Counted from the first letter of the stretch, positions 8,350-16,859 are shown. The stretch is DNA of 33,879 bases from Oscillospiraceae bacterium (GCA_015064125.1 SVSV01000007.1:1-33879); one strand, 5' to 3'. The notes: a model not told the origin generated them from the sequence alone. Numbers and translations are program-made.

Positions 8350-9093
8350 ATGCAATTTGTATTATTGACTGCGCTGGGCGTTGGGGGAGCCACGATGCTG
8401 GGCGCGGTATTGGGATTTTGCTTGTTGCCGCTGGTGCGGCGATATGATGCCGTTGTACTCGGCTTTGGCGGTGGGGTGATGCTTGGCTCTACCGTGTGGG
8501 GACTCATTGAGCCTGCCCTTGCGTACGGCGGAAAACACGCCGTTTTCGTGACCGTTTTGGGGGTATTTGTCGGTGCAGCCTCTCTGATGCTGCTGGAGCG
8601 CTATCTGCCCTCCTTGCCCGATGAAGGGTGTGGCTTGCCGCCGCAAGGCGGCAAGCAGGGGCGCGTTTTGCTGCTGGTGCCCGCCATCGCGCTGCACAAT
8701 TTGCCTGAGGGGATCGCCGCGGGCGTCGGGTTTGCCACTGATAATATGGGTGAGGCACTCTTTATTGCAGGGGGCATCGCTCTGCAAAATCTGCCCGAGG
8801 GCATGGTGATCATTGCCCCCATGCTGGCGGCGGGCATTTCACGCAAAAAAACGCTGCTTCTGGCGTGTCTGACGGGCGCTGTCGAGGTGGTGGGAGCGCT
8901 GATCGGTTATGGGGCGGCGCTGTCGATCGGGCTGCTGCTTCCGCTTTCGCTGTCGTTTGCGGGGGGCTGCATGCTCTTTGTTATTTGCCGCGAGGTCGTG
9001 CCCGAGATGCAGGCAGACGGTGGGAAAAACGCCCCCGTTGTGTCATTTTTGGTCGGCTTTTGTCTGATGCTTGTCATGAATGAGCTTTTATAA
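8350..9093 (+). CDS. ZIP family metal transporter
   Basis: 247 aa, about eight TM segments, ZIP motifs ALHNLPEGIAAGVGFA and ALQNLPEGMVI. Confidence 0.93.
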   Translation: MQFVLLTALGVGGATMLGAVLGFCLLPLVRRYDAVVLGFGGGVMLGSTVWGLIEPALAYGGKHAVFVTVLGVFVGAASLMLLERYLPSLPDEGCGLPPQGGKQGRVLLLVPAIALHNLPEGIAAGVGFATDNMGEALFIAGGIALQNLPEGMVIIAPMLAAGISRKKTLLLACLTGAVEVVGALIGYGAALSIGLLLPLSLSFAGGCMLFVICREVVPEMQADGGKNAPVVSFLVGFCLMLVMNELL

Positions 9094-9114
9094 GGCGTGT
9101 GTTATTTTGCAAAG

Positions 9115-9237
9115 AGGGGCTGCGTCATTTACGCAGTCCCTGCGCAAAAAAGCCGACGGTAGGCTTTTTTGACGCGCGGAATTTGCGGTTTTTGCCTGCA
9201 AAACAGGCAAAAATTGCGGTGTTTAGCCGCAAAGCAA
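9115..9237 (+). repeat. Multi-hairpin intergenic repeat, copy 2 (inverted relative to copy 1)
   Basis: Perfect reverse complement of 1-123; lies 22 nt after the ZIP gene stop. Confidence 0.95.
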
Positions 9238-9346
9238 AAACGACGGGGGTGAGTACCAAATGCATTTTTGCATTTGACTCACCCCCTTTTCGCTTTTTTA
9301 GCAACTATTGCCAAAAAAAGCGTATGCGGTTTGGTTTGTATATTCC

Positions 9347-9375
9347 TTGACAAGGCGCTATAAAAGTTGTAAAAT
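9347..9375 (+). promoter_or_regulatory. Sigma-A type promoter of the RyR/AAA operon (TTGACA-17-TAAAAT)
   Basis: -35 9347-9352, -10 9370-9375, spacer 17; followed by GTGGAGGATTT-ATG. Confidence 0.8.
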
Positions 9376-9418
9376 AAAATTAACTATATTATTTTATCAC
9401 CGCACGTGTGGAGGATTT

Positions 9419-11311
9419 ATGCATTTTGGAGTGTTGTTTACCGTAGCGCTGGCGTTTTCCGTCGGGTTGGTCGTCGGATGCGCTTTATGGAGTCTGTGGC
9501 GTGCACGCGCGACCTGTGAGCCCAAAAAAGAGATCGCACGGCGCCTGCCTCTGACACCATTTCAGTGCTTTTTGGCCTGCTTTTTCATAGGGGGGCTGCT
9601 TGTTTTCTTTCCCGCCTATCTTGCTACAGGCGAGGGGCATTGGCTGATCAGGGGACTTCGTGCGGTGTTTTCCGCACTCTACAGCACCGTGCGCCTGTTT
9701 TTGGCAGAGGGTGATCTTGAGGTGATGGAGCTTGCCATGGCGGGGGTGCCTGCGGACTTTTCATTTGTCGGGCGCCTGTACTTACTTTATGCGACGGCTC
9801 TCACCGCTGTTGCACCCGTGATGACTGCCGGTTTCGTTCTCTCCTTTTTCAAAAACTTTTCTGCGTTTATGCGCTACACCCTCAGCCGTGCGCGGAGCGT
9901 GTACTACATATCCGACCTCAATGAGACCTCGATGGCGCTGGCAAACGACATTTTTGATAAGCATCAGGGCGGTCGACCGCTGATCGTTTTTTTCAATGTG
10001 TTTGACAGCGAGGATGCCGCGGGAGCCGAGCTGATCGATCAGGCGCACGATATGGGGGCCGTGCTTTTTAGCAAGGATATCACCGAGATCGGGCTTGGCC
10101 GCCGTCGCGCTACGCGTAAGCTCTATTTTATTGCCCCATCGGACGATGAGAATGTAAGACAAGCCCTCACGCTGATTGGCCGTGCCCGCGAGGTGCAGGC
10201 GCTGAACACGCCCGATACCGAATTTTACGTTTTTGCCACCAGTGTTGAGAGTGAGGCCCTGCTCGATGCCGTTGATAACGGCCACATGCGCGTGCGCCGC
10301 GTCAACGAAAAGCGCAATCTTGTGATGGGCGCTCTGCTTGATTATCCGATCTTTGACACCTCGCTTACGGTTGACGGCTACCGCCAATTGAATGTGCTGA
10401 TCGTCGGCAGCGGCAGCTACGGTGATGAATTTTTAAAATCGATCTGCTGGTGTGCCCAGCTTCCCGGGTATCGCGTGTCGCTGCACGTCATTGACCGTAT
10501 TGCCGATGCCAGGGAGCGCCTGGCCGCTACCGCCCCCGAGCTGATCGCGGGCAGTGGCAAGCAGATCGCGGGCGAGCCCTATTACGAGCTGCATTTTTAC
10601 CCGAATGTCGACGTCAAGACCGATGCCTTTGCCAAAACACTGGGTGGGCTGGGGCCGCTTACGGCCGCCTTCGTTACACTCGGTAACGATGAGTTGAATA
10701 TCGAGATCGCAATGCGCCTGCGTGCAGAGCTCGGACGCCTGCAGCAGAGCCGCGGCTATGCCGTGCCGCATATCTTCTCGGTCGTATATAACACCGTCAA
10801 AACCGACACCCTTGCACAGTGCGGTGGGCTTAAGAGCCTTGGCAAGGAGAGCTACGGCATTACCTTTATCGGCGATATGCGCACGCGCTACTCGCTTGCC
10901 GTGATCGAGCAACGCACCCTTGAGGAAAAGGGGCTTGACATCCACCTTGCATGGCTCTCACACGAGAAGGAGCAGATCGTGGCCGCAGGCGGCACCGCTG
11001 CGGAGATCGACAGGAAAATCGCCGAAAGCCGCGAGGCATATGAAAAATTTGAGTATTACCGCCGTGCCTCGATCGCCACTGCCGTGCACGTGGAGGTGCT
11101 GAAGAAGCTGGGGCTTCACCTGCCCACAGGCACCGAGCAGGCCGTGCTGGAGCACAACCGCTGGAGCGCCTTTATGCGCGCTGAGGGATATGTGTTTGAC
11201 AGCGCCGCGCGCAGTCATATTGCAAAAACGCATCCCGACCTGAAGCCCTTTGCAGGGCTTGGCGAGCGAGAAAAGGCCAAGGACGACGTGGCCGCGAAAA
11301 GGGAAGGGTGA
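9419..11311 (+). CDS. Membrane protein with TrkA-N/RCK-like Rossmann regions and C-terminal RyR-like domain (protein A, 630 aa)
   Basis: Three N-terminal hydrophobic segments; LNVLIVGSGSYGDEFLKSI Rossmann motif; C-terminal LEHNRWSAFMRAEGYVFDSAARSHIAKTHPDLKPFAGLGEREKAKDD resembles the bacterial RyR (ryanodine-receptor) domain. Start moved to ATG 9419 (GGAGG RBS). Confidence 0.75.
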   Translation: MHFGVLFTVALAFSVGLVVGCALWSLWRARATCEPKKEIARRLPLTPFQCFLACFFIGGLLVFFPAYLATGEGHWLIRGLRAVFSALYSTVRLFLAEGDLEVMELAMAGVPADFSFVGRLYLLYATALTAVAPVMTAGFVLSFFKNFSAFMRYTLSRARSVYYISDLNETSMALANDIFDKHQGGRPLIVFFNVFDSEDAAGAELIDQAHDMGAVLFSKDITEIGLGRRRATRKLYFIAPSDDENVRQALTLIGRAREVQALNTPDTEFYVFATSVESEALLDAVDNGHMRVRRVNEKRNLVMGALLDYPIFDTSLTVDGYRQLNVLIVGSGSYGDEFLKSICWCAQLPGYRVSLHVIDRIADARERLAATAPELIAGSGKQIAGEPYYELHFYPNVDVKTDAFAKTLGGLGPLTAAFVTLGNDELNIEIAMRLRAELGRLQQSRGYAVPHIFSVVYNTVKTDTLAQCGGLKSLGKESYGITFIGDMRTRYSLAVIEQRTLEEKGLDIHLAWLSHEKEQIVAAGGTAAEIDRKIAESREAYEKFEYYRRASIATAVHVEVLKKLGLHLPTGTEQAVLEHNRWSAFMRAEGYVFDSAARSHIAKTHPDLKPFAGLGEREKAKDDVAAKREG

Positions 11312-11322
11312 AAGGAACTGCT

Positions 11323-13386
11323 ATGAAACAGCTTGTAATCGAGCTTTCCGATTTTTTTGTACTGGCGCACCGTGATGACGACGTGCTGCCCATTGCGTTT
11401 TTGAGCGAGGCGCTTACCAAAAAATACGGTGGCGCCCTACGGCAGGGCAAGGCCGCCTTTACCTCGGCCTCGTTTATCCTGAGTGATGCCGCACCTGAGC
11501 AGGCCGACCTTGAAAAGGAGATCAGGGCGCTGCTTGCCGAAAAATATCAGCTCCCCAACGACACTGATGCCCTGACCGTTACCGTTGAGGAGGTACAGCA
11601 AGCCCCAAAGGAGAGCGGGGAGCATGCGGGCGAGCAGGCGCCCCGACAGGAGCGCACCGAGCGTGAAAAGGGCGCTGCCAAGCAGGAAAGCGACCCCTTG
11701 TCGGCGTTTTTCGGCAGCAAGGCCGAGGCTGAGGCCGAGCCCCCCTTCGCCGACCTGCCCGATATCAACGATCTGGTGGGCTGTGACGAGCTGAAGAGCC
11801 TGTTTGACGAGCTTGCGCTCATTGCCCCCGTGGTGGCGGAAAACAAGACCTTTGATACCGTTCGTTATCGGGCCTACCTGTTTTCGATCGGTGAGGGGTA
11901 TGGCTATACCACCTATCTCTCGCTCCTTTCCGCCAAGCTCTCTCACCTCGGGCTTCGTCAGGTCGACGGGCGCGCCAAGATCTTAGAGGAGGTCCTGCCG
12001 CCCCCTAAGGGTGAGGATGCCGAGGTCTTTTCGGATATTTTCCGCGTGCTGCGCCGTGTGAGCACCACGGGCAAGGCACAGGTACTATCTCTTGATATCA
12101 GTGAGTGGATCTCGCACGTGAACAGCCGCTTGTTCCGCATGCTTTTGATGGAGATCGAGCGTAATATGCGTGACTTTATCATCGTGTTCCGCATGCCGTT
12201 TGTCGATAAAGAGGTGCTTTTTGGTGTGCAGGCCGCGATCGCTGACGTGCTTTCCCTCAAAACGCTCACCTTTCCGCCCTTTACCCGCGAGGAGATCGCG
12301 CGCTGTGCCAAGGCTGAGCTTGCGGCCTACGGCTTCCATTTCTCAAGCGGTGCGATGGAGGGCTTTGATAACCGTATCGCCGAGGAGAAGAGCGACGGGC
12401 GCTTTTACGGCCTTAAGACGATCAAAAAGGTCGTGCGCGAGCTCCTGTATCAGAAGCAGCTTGACAACGCCCGTCGCGGCAAGAACGAGCGGACCGTGAC
12501 CCGCCGCGATACCGCGGCGCTCTGTGCGGCACCGATCGAAGCAAGGTCTGGTGCTGAGCAGCTGCTCGACCTGGTGGGTGGCGCACGTATTGCCGCACGC
12601 ATTAACGAGATCATTGCGCAGATCGAGCTCGCACGGGCGGATAAGAGCCTCGGGAGCCCCTGTATCCACATGCGCTTTGTCGGCAACCCGGGTACGGGAA
12701 AGACCACTGTGGCAAGGATCGTCGGCAAGATCCTTAAGGAGCGTGGCGTGCTGCGCGTGGGCGGCTTCTTTGAATACAGCGGACGTGATTTCTGCGGGCG
12801 TTATATCGGTGAGACTGCCCCCAAAACGGCAGGCATGTGCCGCGATGCTTATGGATCGGTGCTCTTTATTGACGAGGCCTATTCCTTGTACCGCGGCGAC
12901 GGGAACGACCGTGATTTCGGCCGCGAGGCGCTTGATACGCTGATCGCCGAGATGGAAAATCACCGTGCGGATCTCGTGGTGATCATGGCGGGCTATACCG
13001 ATGATATGGAGCGCCTGATGCAGGGGAATGCAGGGCTTGCCGGCAGAATGCCCTACGTGATCGAATTCCCGAATTTCACGCGCGAGGAGCTGTATTTGAT
13101 CTTTGCATCCATGGTCGGGAGCCATTTCAAATGTGACGAGGCGCTTTTGCCCCGTGCCAAGGCGTATTTTGACAGCCTGCCCGACGATATGATCACGGCC
13201 AAGGAGTTCAGCAACGCGCGCTTCGTGCGCAATCTGTTTGAGCGTACCTGGGCCAAGGCCTCCATGCGCTGCCAGCTGGCAGGCAAGGGGAGCGTTATTT
13301 TGACTAAAGACGATTTTGAGCGCTCGCTCGGCGACAAGGAATTTGCCTTGGGGCCCCGCACCAAGCACCGGATCGGATTTATGTAA
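11323..13386 (+). CDS. CbbX/SpoVK-family AAA+ ATPase with additional N-terminal degenerate AAA-like half (687 aa)
   Basis: MRFVGNPGTGKTTVARIVGKIL (Walker A), GSVLFIDEAYSL (Walker B), DLVVIMAGYTDDMERLMQGNAGLAGRMPYVIEFPNF; the N-terminal half has a collapsed equivalent AYLFSIGEGYGYTTYLSLLSAKL. Confidence 0.88.
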   Translation: MKQLVIELSDFFVLAHRDDDVLPIAFLSEALTKKYGGALRQGKAAFTSASFILSDAAPEQADLEKEIRALLAEKYQLPNDTDALTVTVEEVQQAPKESGEHAGEQAPRQERTEREKGAAKQESDPLSAFFGSKAEAEAEPPFADLPDINDLVGCDELKSLFDELALIAPVVAENKTFDTVRYRAYLFSIGEGYGYTTYLSLLSAKLSHLGLRQVDGRAKILEEVLPPPKGEDAEVFSDIFRVLRRVSTTGKAQVLSLDISEWISHVNSRLFRMLLMEIERNMRDFIIVFRMPFVDKEVLFGVQAAIADVLSLKTLTFPPFTREEIARCAKAELAAYGFHFSSGAMEGFDNRIAEEKSDGRFYGLKTIKKVVRELLYQKQLDNARRGKNERTVTRRDTAALCAAPIEARSGAEQLLDLVGGARIAARINEIIAQIELARADKSLGSPCIHMRFVGNPGTGKTTVARIVGKILKERGVLRVGGFFEYSGRDFCGRYIGETAPKTAGMCRDAYGSVLFIDEAYSLYRGDGNDRDFGREALDTLIAEMENHRADLVVIMAGYTDDMERLMQGNAGLAGRMPYVIEFPNFTREELYLIFASMVGSHFKCDEALLPRAKAYFDSLPDDMITAKEFSNARFVRNLFERTWAKASMRCQLAGKGSVILTKDDFERSLGDKEFALGPRTKHRIGFM

Positions 13387-13405
13387 TAAGAAAAGGAGAA
13401 ATATT

Positions 13406-13885
13406 ATGGCAACACAAAAGCAATCAGAGCAAGCACGCACTGTTTATGAGTCCCTGTGTGCGGCACTTGACGGTAACGACTGGCACTACAAGCGTGACGA
13501 TGAGGAGCTCACCGTATCTCTCACCATTCACGGCGACGATCTGCCCATGGATATCATTGCGCGGGTGGACGCGGAGCACATGCTCGTGAGCGTTTATTCC
13601 AAGCTCGGCTTTGACGTGCCCGAGGACAAGCGCGTGGATATGGCAGCGGCGGTCTGTGCTGCAAACTGGGGCATGGTCGACGGCTCGTTCGACTATACGC
13701 TTACGAGCGGCGCCTTGTTTTACCGCGTGGCCGCCAGCTACCGCGACAGCCTCATTGGCGGCGAGCTGCTTGATTATATGGTGAATATCGTTTGCGGCAC
13801 GGTCGACAACTACAACGACAAGTTCTTTATGATCTGCAAGGGCGTGCTGTCCTTAAAGGATTTCATCGCGCAGGAAAGGGGATAA
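13406..13885 (+). CDS. YbjN-like domain protein, paralog 1 (159 aa)
   Basis: VYESLCAALDGNDWHYKRDDEELTVSLTIHGDDLPMDIIARVDAEHMLVSVYSKLGFDVPEDKRVDMAAAVCAANWGMVDGSFDYTLTSGALFYRVAASY; start reassigned to ATG 13406 (AAAGGAG RBS). Confidence 0.75.
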   Translation: MATQKQSEQARTVYESLCAALDGNDWHYKRDDEELTVSLTIHGDDLPMDIIARVDAEHMLVSVYSKLGFDVPEDKRVDMAAAVCAANWGMVDGSFDYTLTSGALFYRVAASYRDSLIGGELLDYMVNIVCGTVDNYNDKFFMICKGVLSLKDFIAQERG

Positions 13886-13898
13886 GGAGGTAACGGTT

Positions 13899-14378
13899 AT
13901 GGCAACTGATAAGGAATTAAAAAAAGCAAAAAGCGTATTTGAGGGCCTGTGCGCGGCGCTTGATAAAATGGAGTGGAAATATGAGGCCGATCGGGAGAAG
14001 CTGAAGGTAAGCTACGGCGTCAACGGCGACGATCTGCCCATGGACTTCACCATTACCTGTGATGCAGAGCGCCAGCTCATCCGCCTGTATTCGGTGCTCT
14101 CCTATAAATTCCCCGAGGATAAGCGCATTGAGGGTGCGATCGCCACGAATGAGGCCAACTTCAAGATGGCACACGGTGCGTTTGATTACGATCTTAGCGA
14201 CGGCATGGTGGTGTTCCGTCTTGTCAACAGCTACCGCGACAGCCTGGTCGGCTACGAGCTTTTTGAATATATGGTCGGGGTTTCCGCCTCTACGGTAGAT
14301 AAGTATAACGACCTGTTCTTTATGCTCGGTAAGGGGATGATCTCCTTGCAGGATTACATGAATAAGATCAACGAGTGA
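13899..14378 (+). CDS. YbjN-like domain protein, paralog 2 (159 aa)
   Basis: Same length and collinear with the preceding protein (GDDLPMD, PEDKR, FDY, YRDSL, EL..YMV, TVD.YND.FFM, KG..SL.D); AAGGAGG RBS. Confidence 0.75.
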   Translation: MATDKELKKAKSVFEGLCAALDKMEWKYEADREKLKVSYGVNGDDLPMDFTITCDAERQLIRLYSVLSYKFPEDKRIEGAIATNEANFKMAHGAFDYDLSDGMVVFRLVNSYRDSLVGYELFEYMVGVSASTVDKYNDLFFMLGKGMISLQDYMNKINE

Positions 14379-14388
14379 TCTCCCGCAC

Positions 14389-14412
14389 GGCGCGCCCCAC
14401 GTGGGGCGCGCC
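14389..14412. repeat. 24-nt perfect palindrome GGCGCGCCCCACGTGGGGCGCGCC between ybjN-like 2 and protein B
   Basis: Self reverse-complementary by direct reading. Confidence 0.95.
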
Positions 14413-14453
14413 AAGGGCTACTATCATTTACCCCATCAACGAGGTGAGTTTTT

Positions 14454-16643
14454 ATGTTTTTAGCTAATTTAGTCACGCTTTTGTGCCTCGTGGCGCTGCT
14501 GGTGGAATGTGCCGCGGTGGTGCTGCTGTATTTTGCGCAAAAGCGTCCGCAGCGCATCGCCTTTATCCGCAGCTTTAAAAAGGGCAAGTGCGTCATTGTG
14601 TATATTACCGCCGTGCCGCTTTACTGGGTCGGTTACGTTTATGGCGGACAGGACCTGCTATCGGGTCTGTTTGCGGCCATCAGCGAGTGCTTCAGTCTTG
14701 TCGTGCTCAAATATAATATCAAGGGCCTCACGGCCATCATGGATGCCAGCCGACTCTTTACCGTCACCATTGCGCTTTGCTTTTTGATGGTGGGGCTCAA
14801 TGCCGTTTTGCTGACGCTTTCTCTGCTCAGCCAGCACCTGTTCGAGTTTTTTGAACGCATGAAGGTGCTCTGGGGGCGTGGCGATAAGCTCTTTATCTTT
14901 GGATACGGCAAGGCGTCGGTCGATCTGTATAAAAGTGAAAAAAACAGGTGCAGAGTGATCGTGGACGACCTTTCACCAAAGGACTGCGAGTATCTGTACT
15001 TTAATAAAATATCCTATATTTCCACACCCGTTGACGGGGATATGATAAAAACGATCTTCCACATGGTGCTGCGCCGAGGGCGCAAGTGCGTGGCGGTGAT
15101 AAGGACCGAGAGCGATGAGAGAAATATGCTGCTTTGCCGTCAATTTGTTGACCGCCTGCGTGAGGTGCCCCCAGAGGAGCAGGAGAGGCTTTTTAACGGC
15201 TTGAAGGTCTTTGTGTTTGGGGATCCGCGCTACGAAACGGTTTACGAGGATATCGTGACCAGCGGCCTTGGGTGCCTGCAGTACTGCAACAAATATCAGA
15301 AGATCGCCATGGACTTTATAAACAGATATCCGCTCTCAAGCTTTATGGGTGCAAAGCAGCTTGATTTTGAGGCCTCGCTGGTGCGCCCGGGGGTGGATAT
15401 CAACGTATTGATGGTCGGCTTTGGCAAGACCAATCAGCAGATATTCCTTACGTCCGTGGCCAACAATCAGTTTTTAACACAAGGATCGGGTGAGCCTGTG
15501 CTCAAGCCTGTCCGTTATCACATTTTTGACCGTGCCGATGCGGGGAACAATAAAAATCTCAACCACAGCTACTACCGCTATAAAAACGAGTGCGCGAATC
15601 TCAGTGAAAGCGAGTATCTGCCGCTGCCTGCCCAGCCTGCCGAGGAGTATTATTACCGTCTTGACGTCAACGATATGCGCTTTTACAATCAGATCCGCGA
15701 CGTGGTGACCAAGGGAAAAAATGATGCCAATTTCATCGTCATTGCCTTTGGCACCGACCTTGAGAACATCGATATGGCACAAAAGCTGGTGGAAAAGCGC
15801 CGCGAGTGGGGGCTGCCTGAGCTTGTCATTTTTGTCAAGGCGCGCACGTGGCATAAGGAGCAGACCCTGCTTGAGGAAGAGGGATGCTATTTTATCGCCA
15901 ACGAGCGTGATACCGTATACCACATCGATAAATTGCTCGACGATGATATTTTCAGCATGGCCCGTATGCGTAACGCCGTATACGATATCGAATACGAGCT
16001 CAGCGCAAATGCGTCGCTGGTGGTTGATGAGGCCTATGTGGCCGCGGCATATGAGAAGGCTAACCGCGACTGGTATCTGAAAAAGTCGCAGCTTGAGCGC
16101 GAGTCCAATCTGTACGCGTGCCTCAGCTTGCGTGCCAAATTGAACCTGATGGGCCTTGATTACTGCAAAAAGTGCGCTGCGGGTGAGGGGCTTTCTGCCG
16201 AGGAATATATGGCGATCTACGCAGGCGATGACGTGCCTCAGCAGGAGGGCAAGCTAACGGTCGCGGGCAAGCCCGTGCGTCGCTATACGCTCCGTTTTCC
16301 GCAGTCAAGACGCCGTACCATGGCCATACACGAGCACCAACGCTGGAATTCGTTTATGATCAGCCAGGGCATGGTGCCCGCCAGCCTGCGCCAGATCAAG
16401 GAGGAAACGGTCCCTGACGGCAAGGGCGGCACACGCTTCACAAACGGCAAGAATTATACTGTGCGCAGGCACGGAAATCTCACCACGTTTGAGGGCTTAA
16501 TTGCCTTTCGCCAGATGGTTGCCGCACGCGATAGGTGTGAGGAGCTGGCCCGCGACGTGATCAAATACGATTATCAGCTTCTTGATGATGCCCACTGGCT
16601 GCTTGATGCCGCAGGCTTCAAGATCGTGCGCCGCAGGGCGTGA
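14454..16643 (+). CDS. Membrane protein with two Rossmann (TrkA-N/RCK-like) regions and RyR-like C-terminal region (protein B, 729 aa)
   Basis: Three N-terminal hydrophobic segments; KLFIFGYGKASVDLY and INVLMVGFGKTNQQIF Rossmann motifs; C-terminal AIHEHQRWNSFMISQGMVP..RRHGNLTTFEGLIAFRQM matches the RyR-like C-terminus of protein A in position and HxRW motif. Confidence 0.72.
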   Translation: MFLANLVTLLCLVALLVECAAVVLLYFAQKRPQRIAFIRSFKKGKCVIVYITAVPLYWVGYVYGGQDLLSGLFAAISECFSLVVLKYNIKGLTAIMDASRLFTVTIALCFLMVGLNAVLLTLSLLSQHLFEFFERMKVLWGRGDKLFIFGYGKASVDLYKSEKNRCRVIVDDLSPKDCEYLYFNKISYISTPVDGDMIKTIFHMVLRRGRKCVAVIRTESDERNMLLCRQFVDRLREVPPEEQERLFNGLKVFVFGDPRYETVYEDIVTSGLGCLQYCNKYQKIAMDFINRYPLSSFMGAKQLDFEASLVRPGVDINVLMVGFGKTNQQIFLTSVANNQFLTQGSGEPVLKPVRYHIFDRADAGNNKNLNHSYYRYKNECANLSESEYLPLPAQPAEEYYYRLDVNDMRFYNQIRDVVTKGKNDANFIVIAFGTDLENIDMAQKLVEKRREWGLPELVIFVKARTWHKEQTLLEEEGCYFIANERDTVYHIDKLLDDDIFSMARMRNAVYDIEYELSANASLVVDEAYVAAAYEKANRDWYLKKSQLERESNLYACLSLRAKLNLMGLDYCKKCAAGEGLSAEEYMAIYAGDDVPQQEGKLTVAGKPVRRYTLRFPQSRRRTMAIHEHQRWNSFMISQGMVPASLRQIKEETVPDGKGGTRFTNGKNYTVRRHGNLTTFEGLIAFRQMVAARDRCEELARDVIKYDYQLLDDAHWLLDAAGFKIVRRRA

Positions 16644-16655
16644 GAAAGGACCCAT

Positions 16656-16693
16656 AAAATCCCCCGTCAACCACGGTTGACGGGGGATTTTTC
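16656..16693 (+). terminator. Intrinsic terminator ending the RyR/AAA operon
   Basis: AAAATCCCCCGTCAACC ac GGTTGACGGGGGATTTT followed by TT. Confidence 0.85.
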
Positions 16694-16731
16694 GCCCCCC
16701 GTGTCTTTTTTTGTCAATTTTTGAAATACTA

Positions 16732-16760
16732 TTGCCATTTATGTATTTATATGATATAAT
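16732..16760 (+). promoter_or_regulatory. Sigma-A type promoter of the glycan operon (TTGCCA-17-TATAAT)
   Basis: -35 16732-16737, -10 16755-16760, 17-bp spacer. Confidence 0.82.
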
Positions 16761-16859
16761 ATGTATAAGTTTTACTAACAACAGCGTAAAACAGCTGCAC
16801 GTCCCGTCAAAACGGACGGCGCCCTACACAGAGATCCCTGCAAGGAAAACACTCTCTTA

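Noticed and set aside
1-9237. Composite transposon bounded by the 123-bp inverted repeats
   Set aside because: No transposase, recombinase or target-site duplication seen; interior holds core stress genes and a tRNA; repeats sit as gene 3' elements.
12343-13440. 365-aa minus-strand ORF opposite the AAA+ gene
   Set aside because: Antisense to a gene with clear Walker motifs; no recognisable domain or RBS.
9419-16643. Calling the RyR proteins K+ channels or the operon an anti-phage system
   Set aside because: No TVGYG-like filter and no nuclease, protease, CD-NTase or TIR effector visible; function left open.
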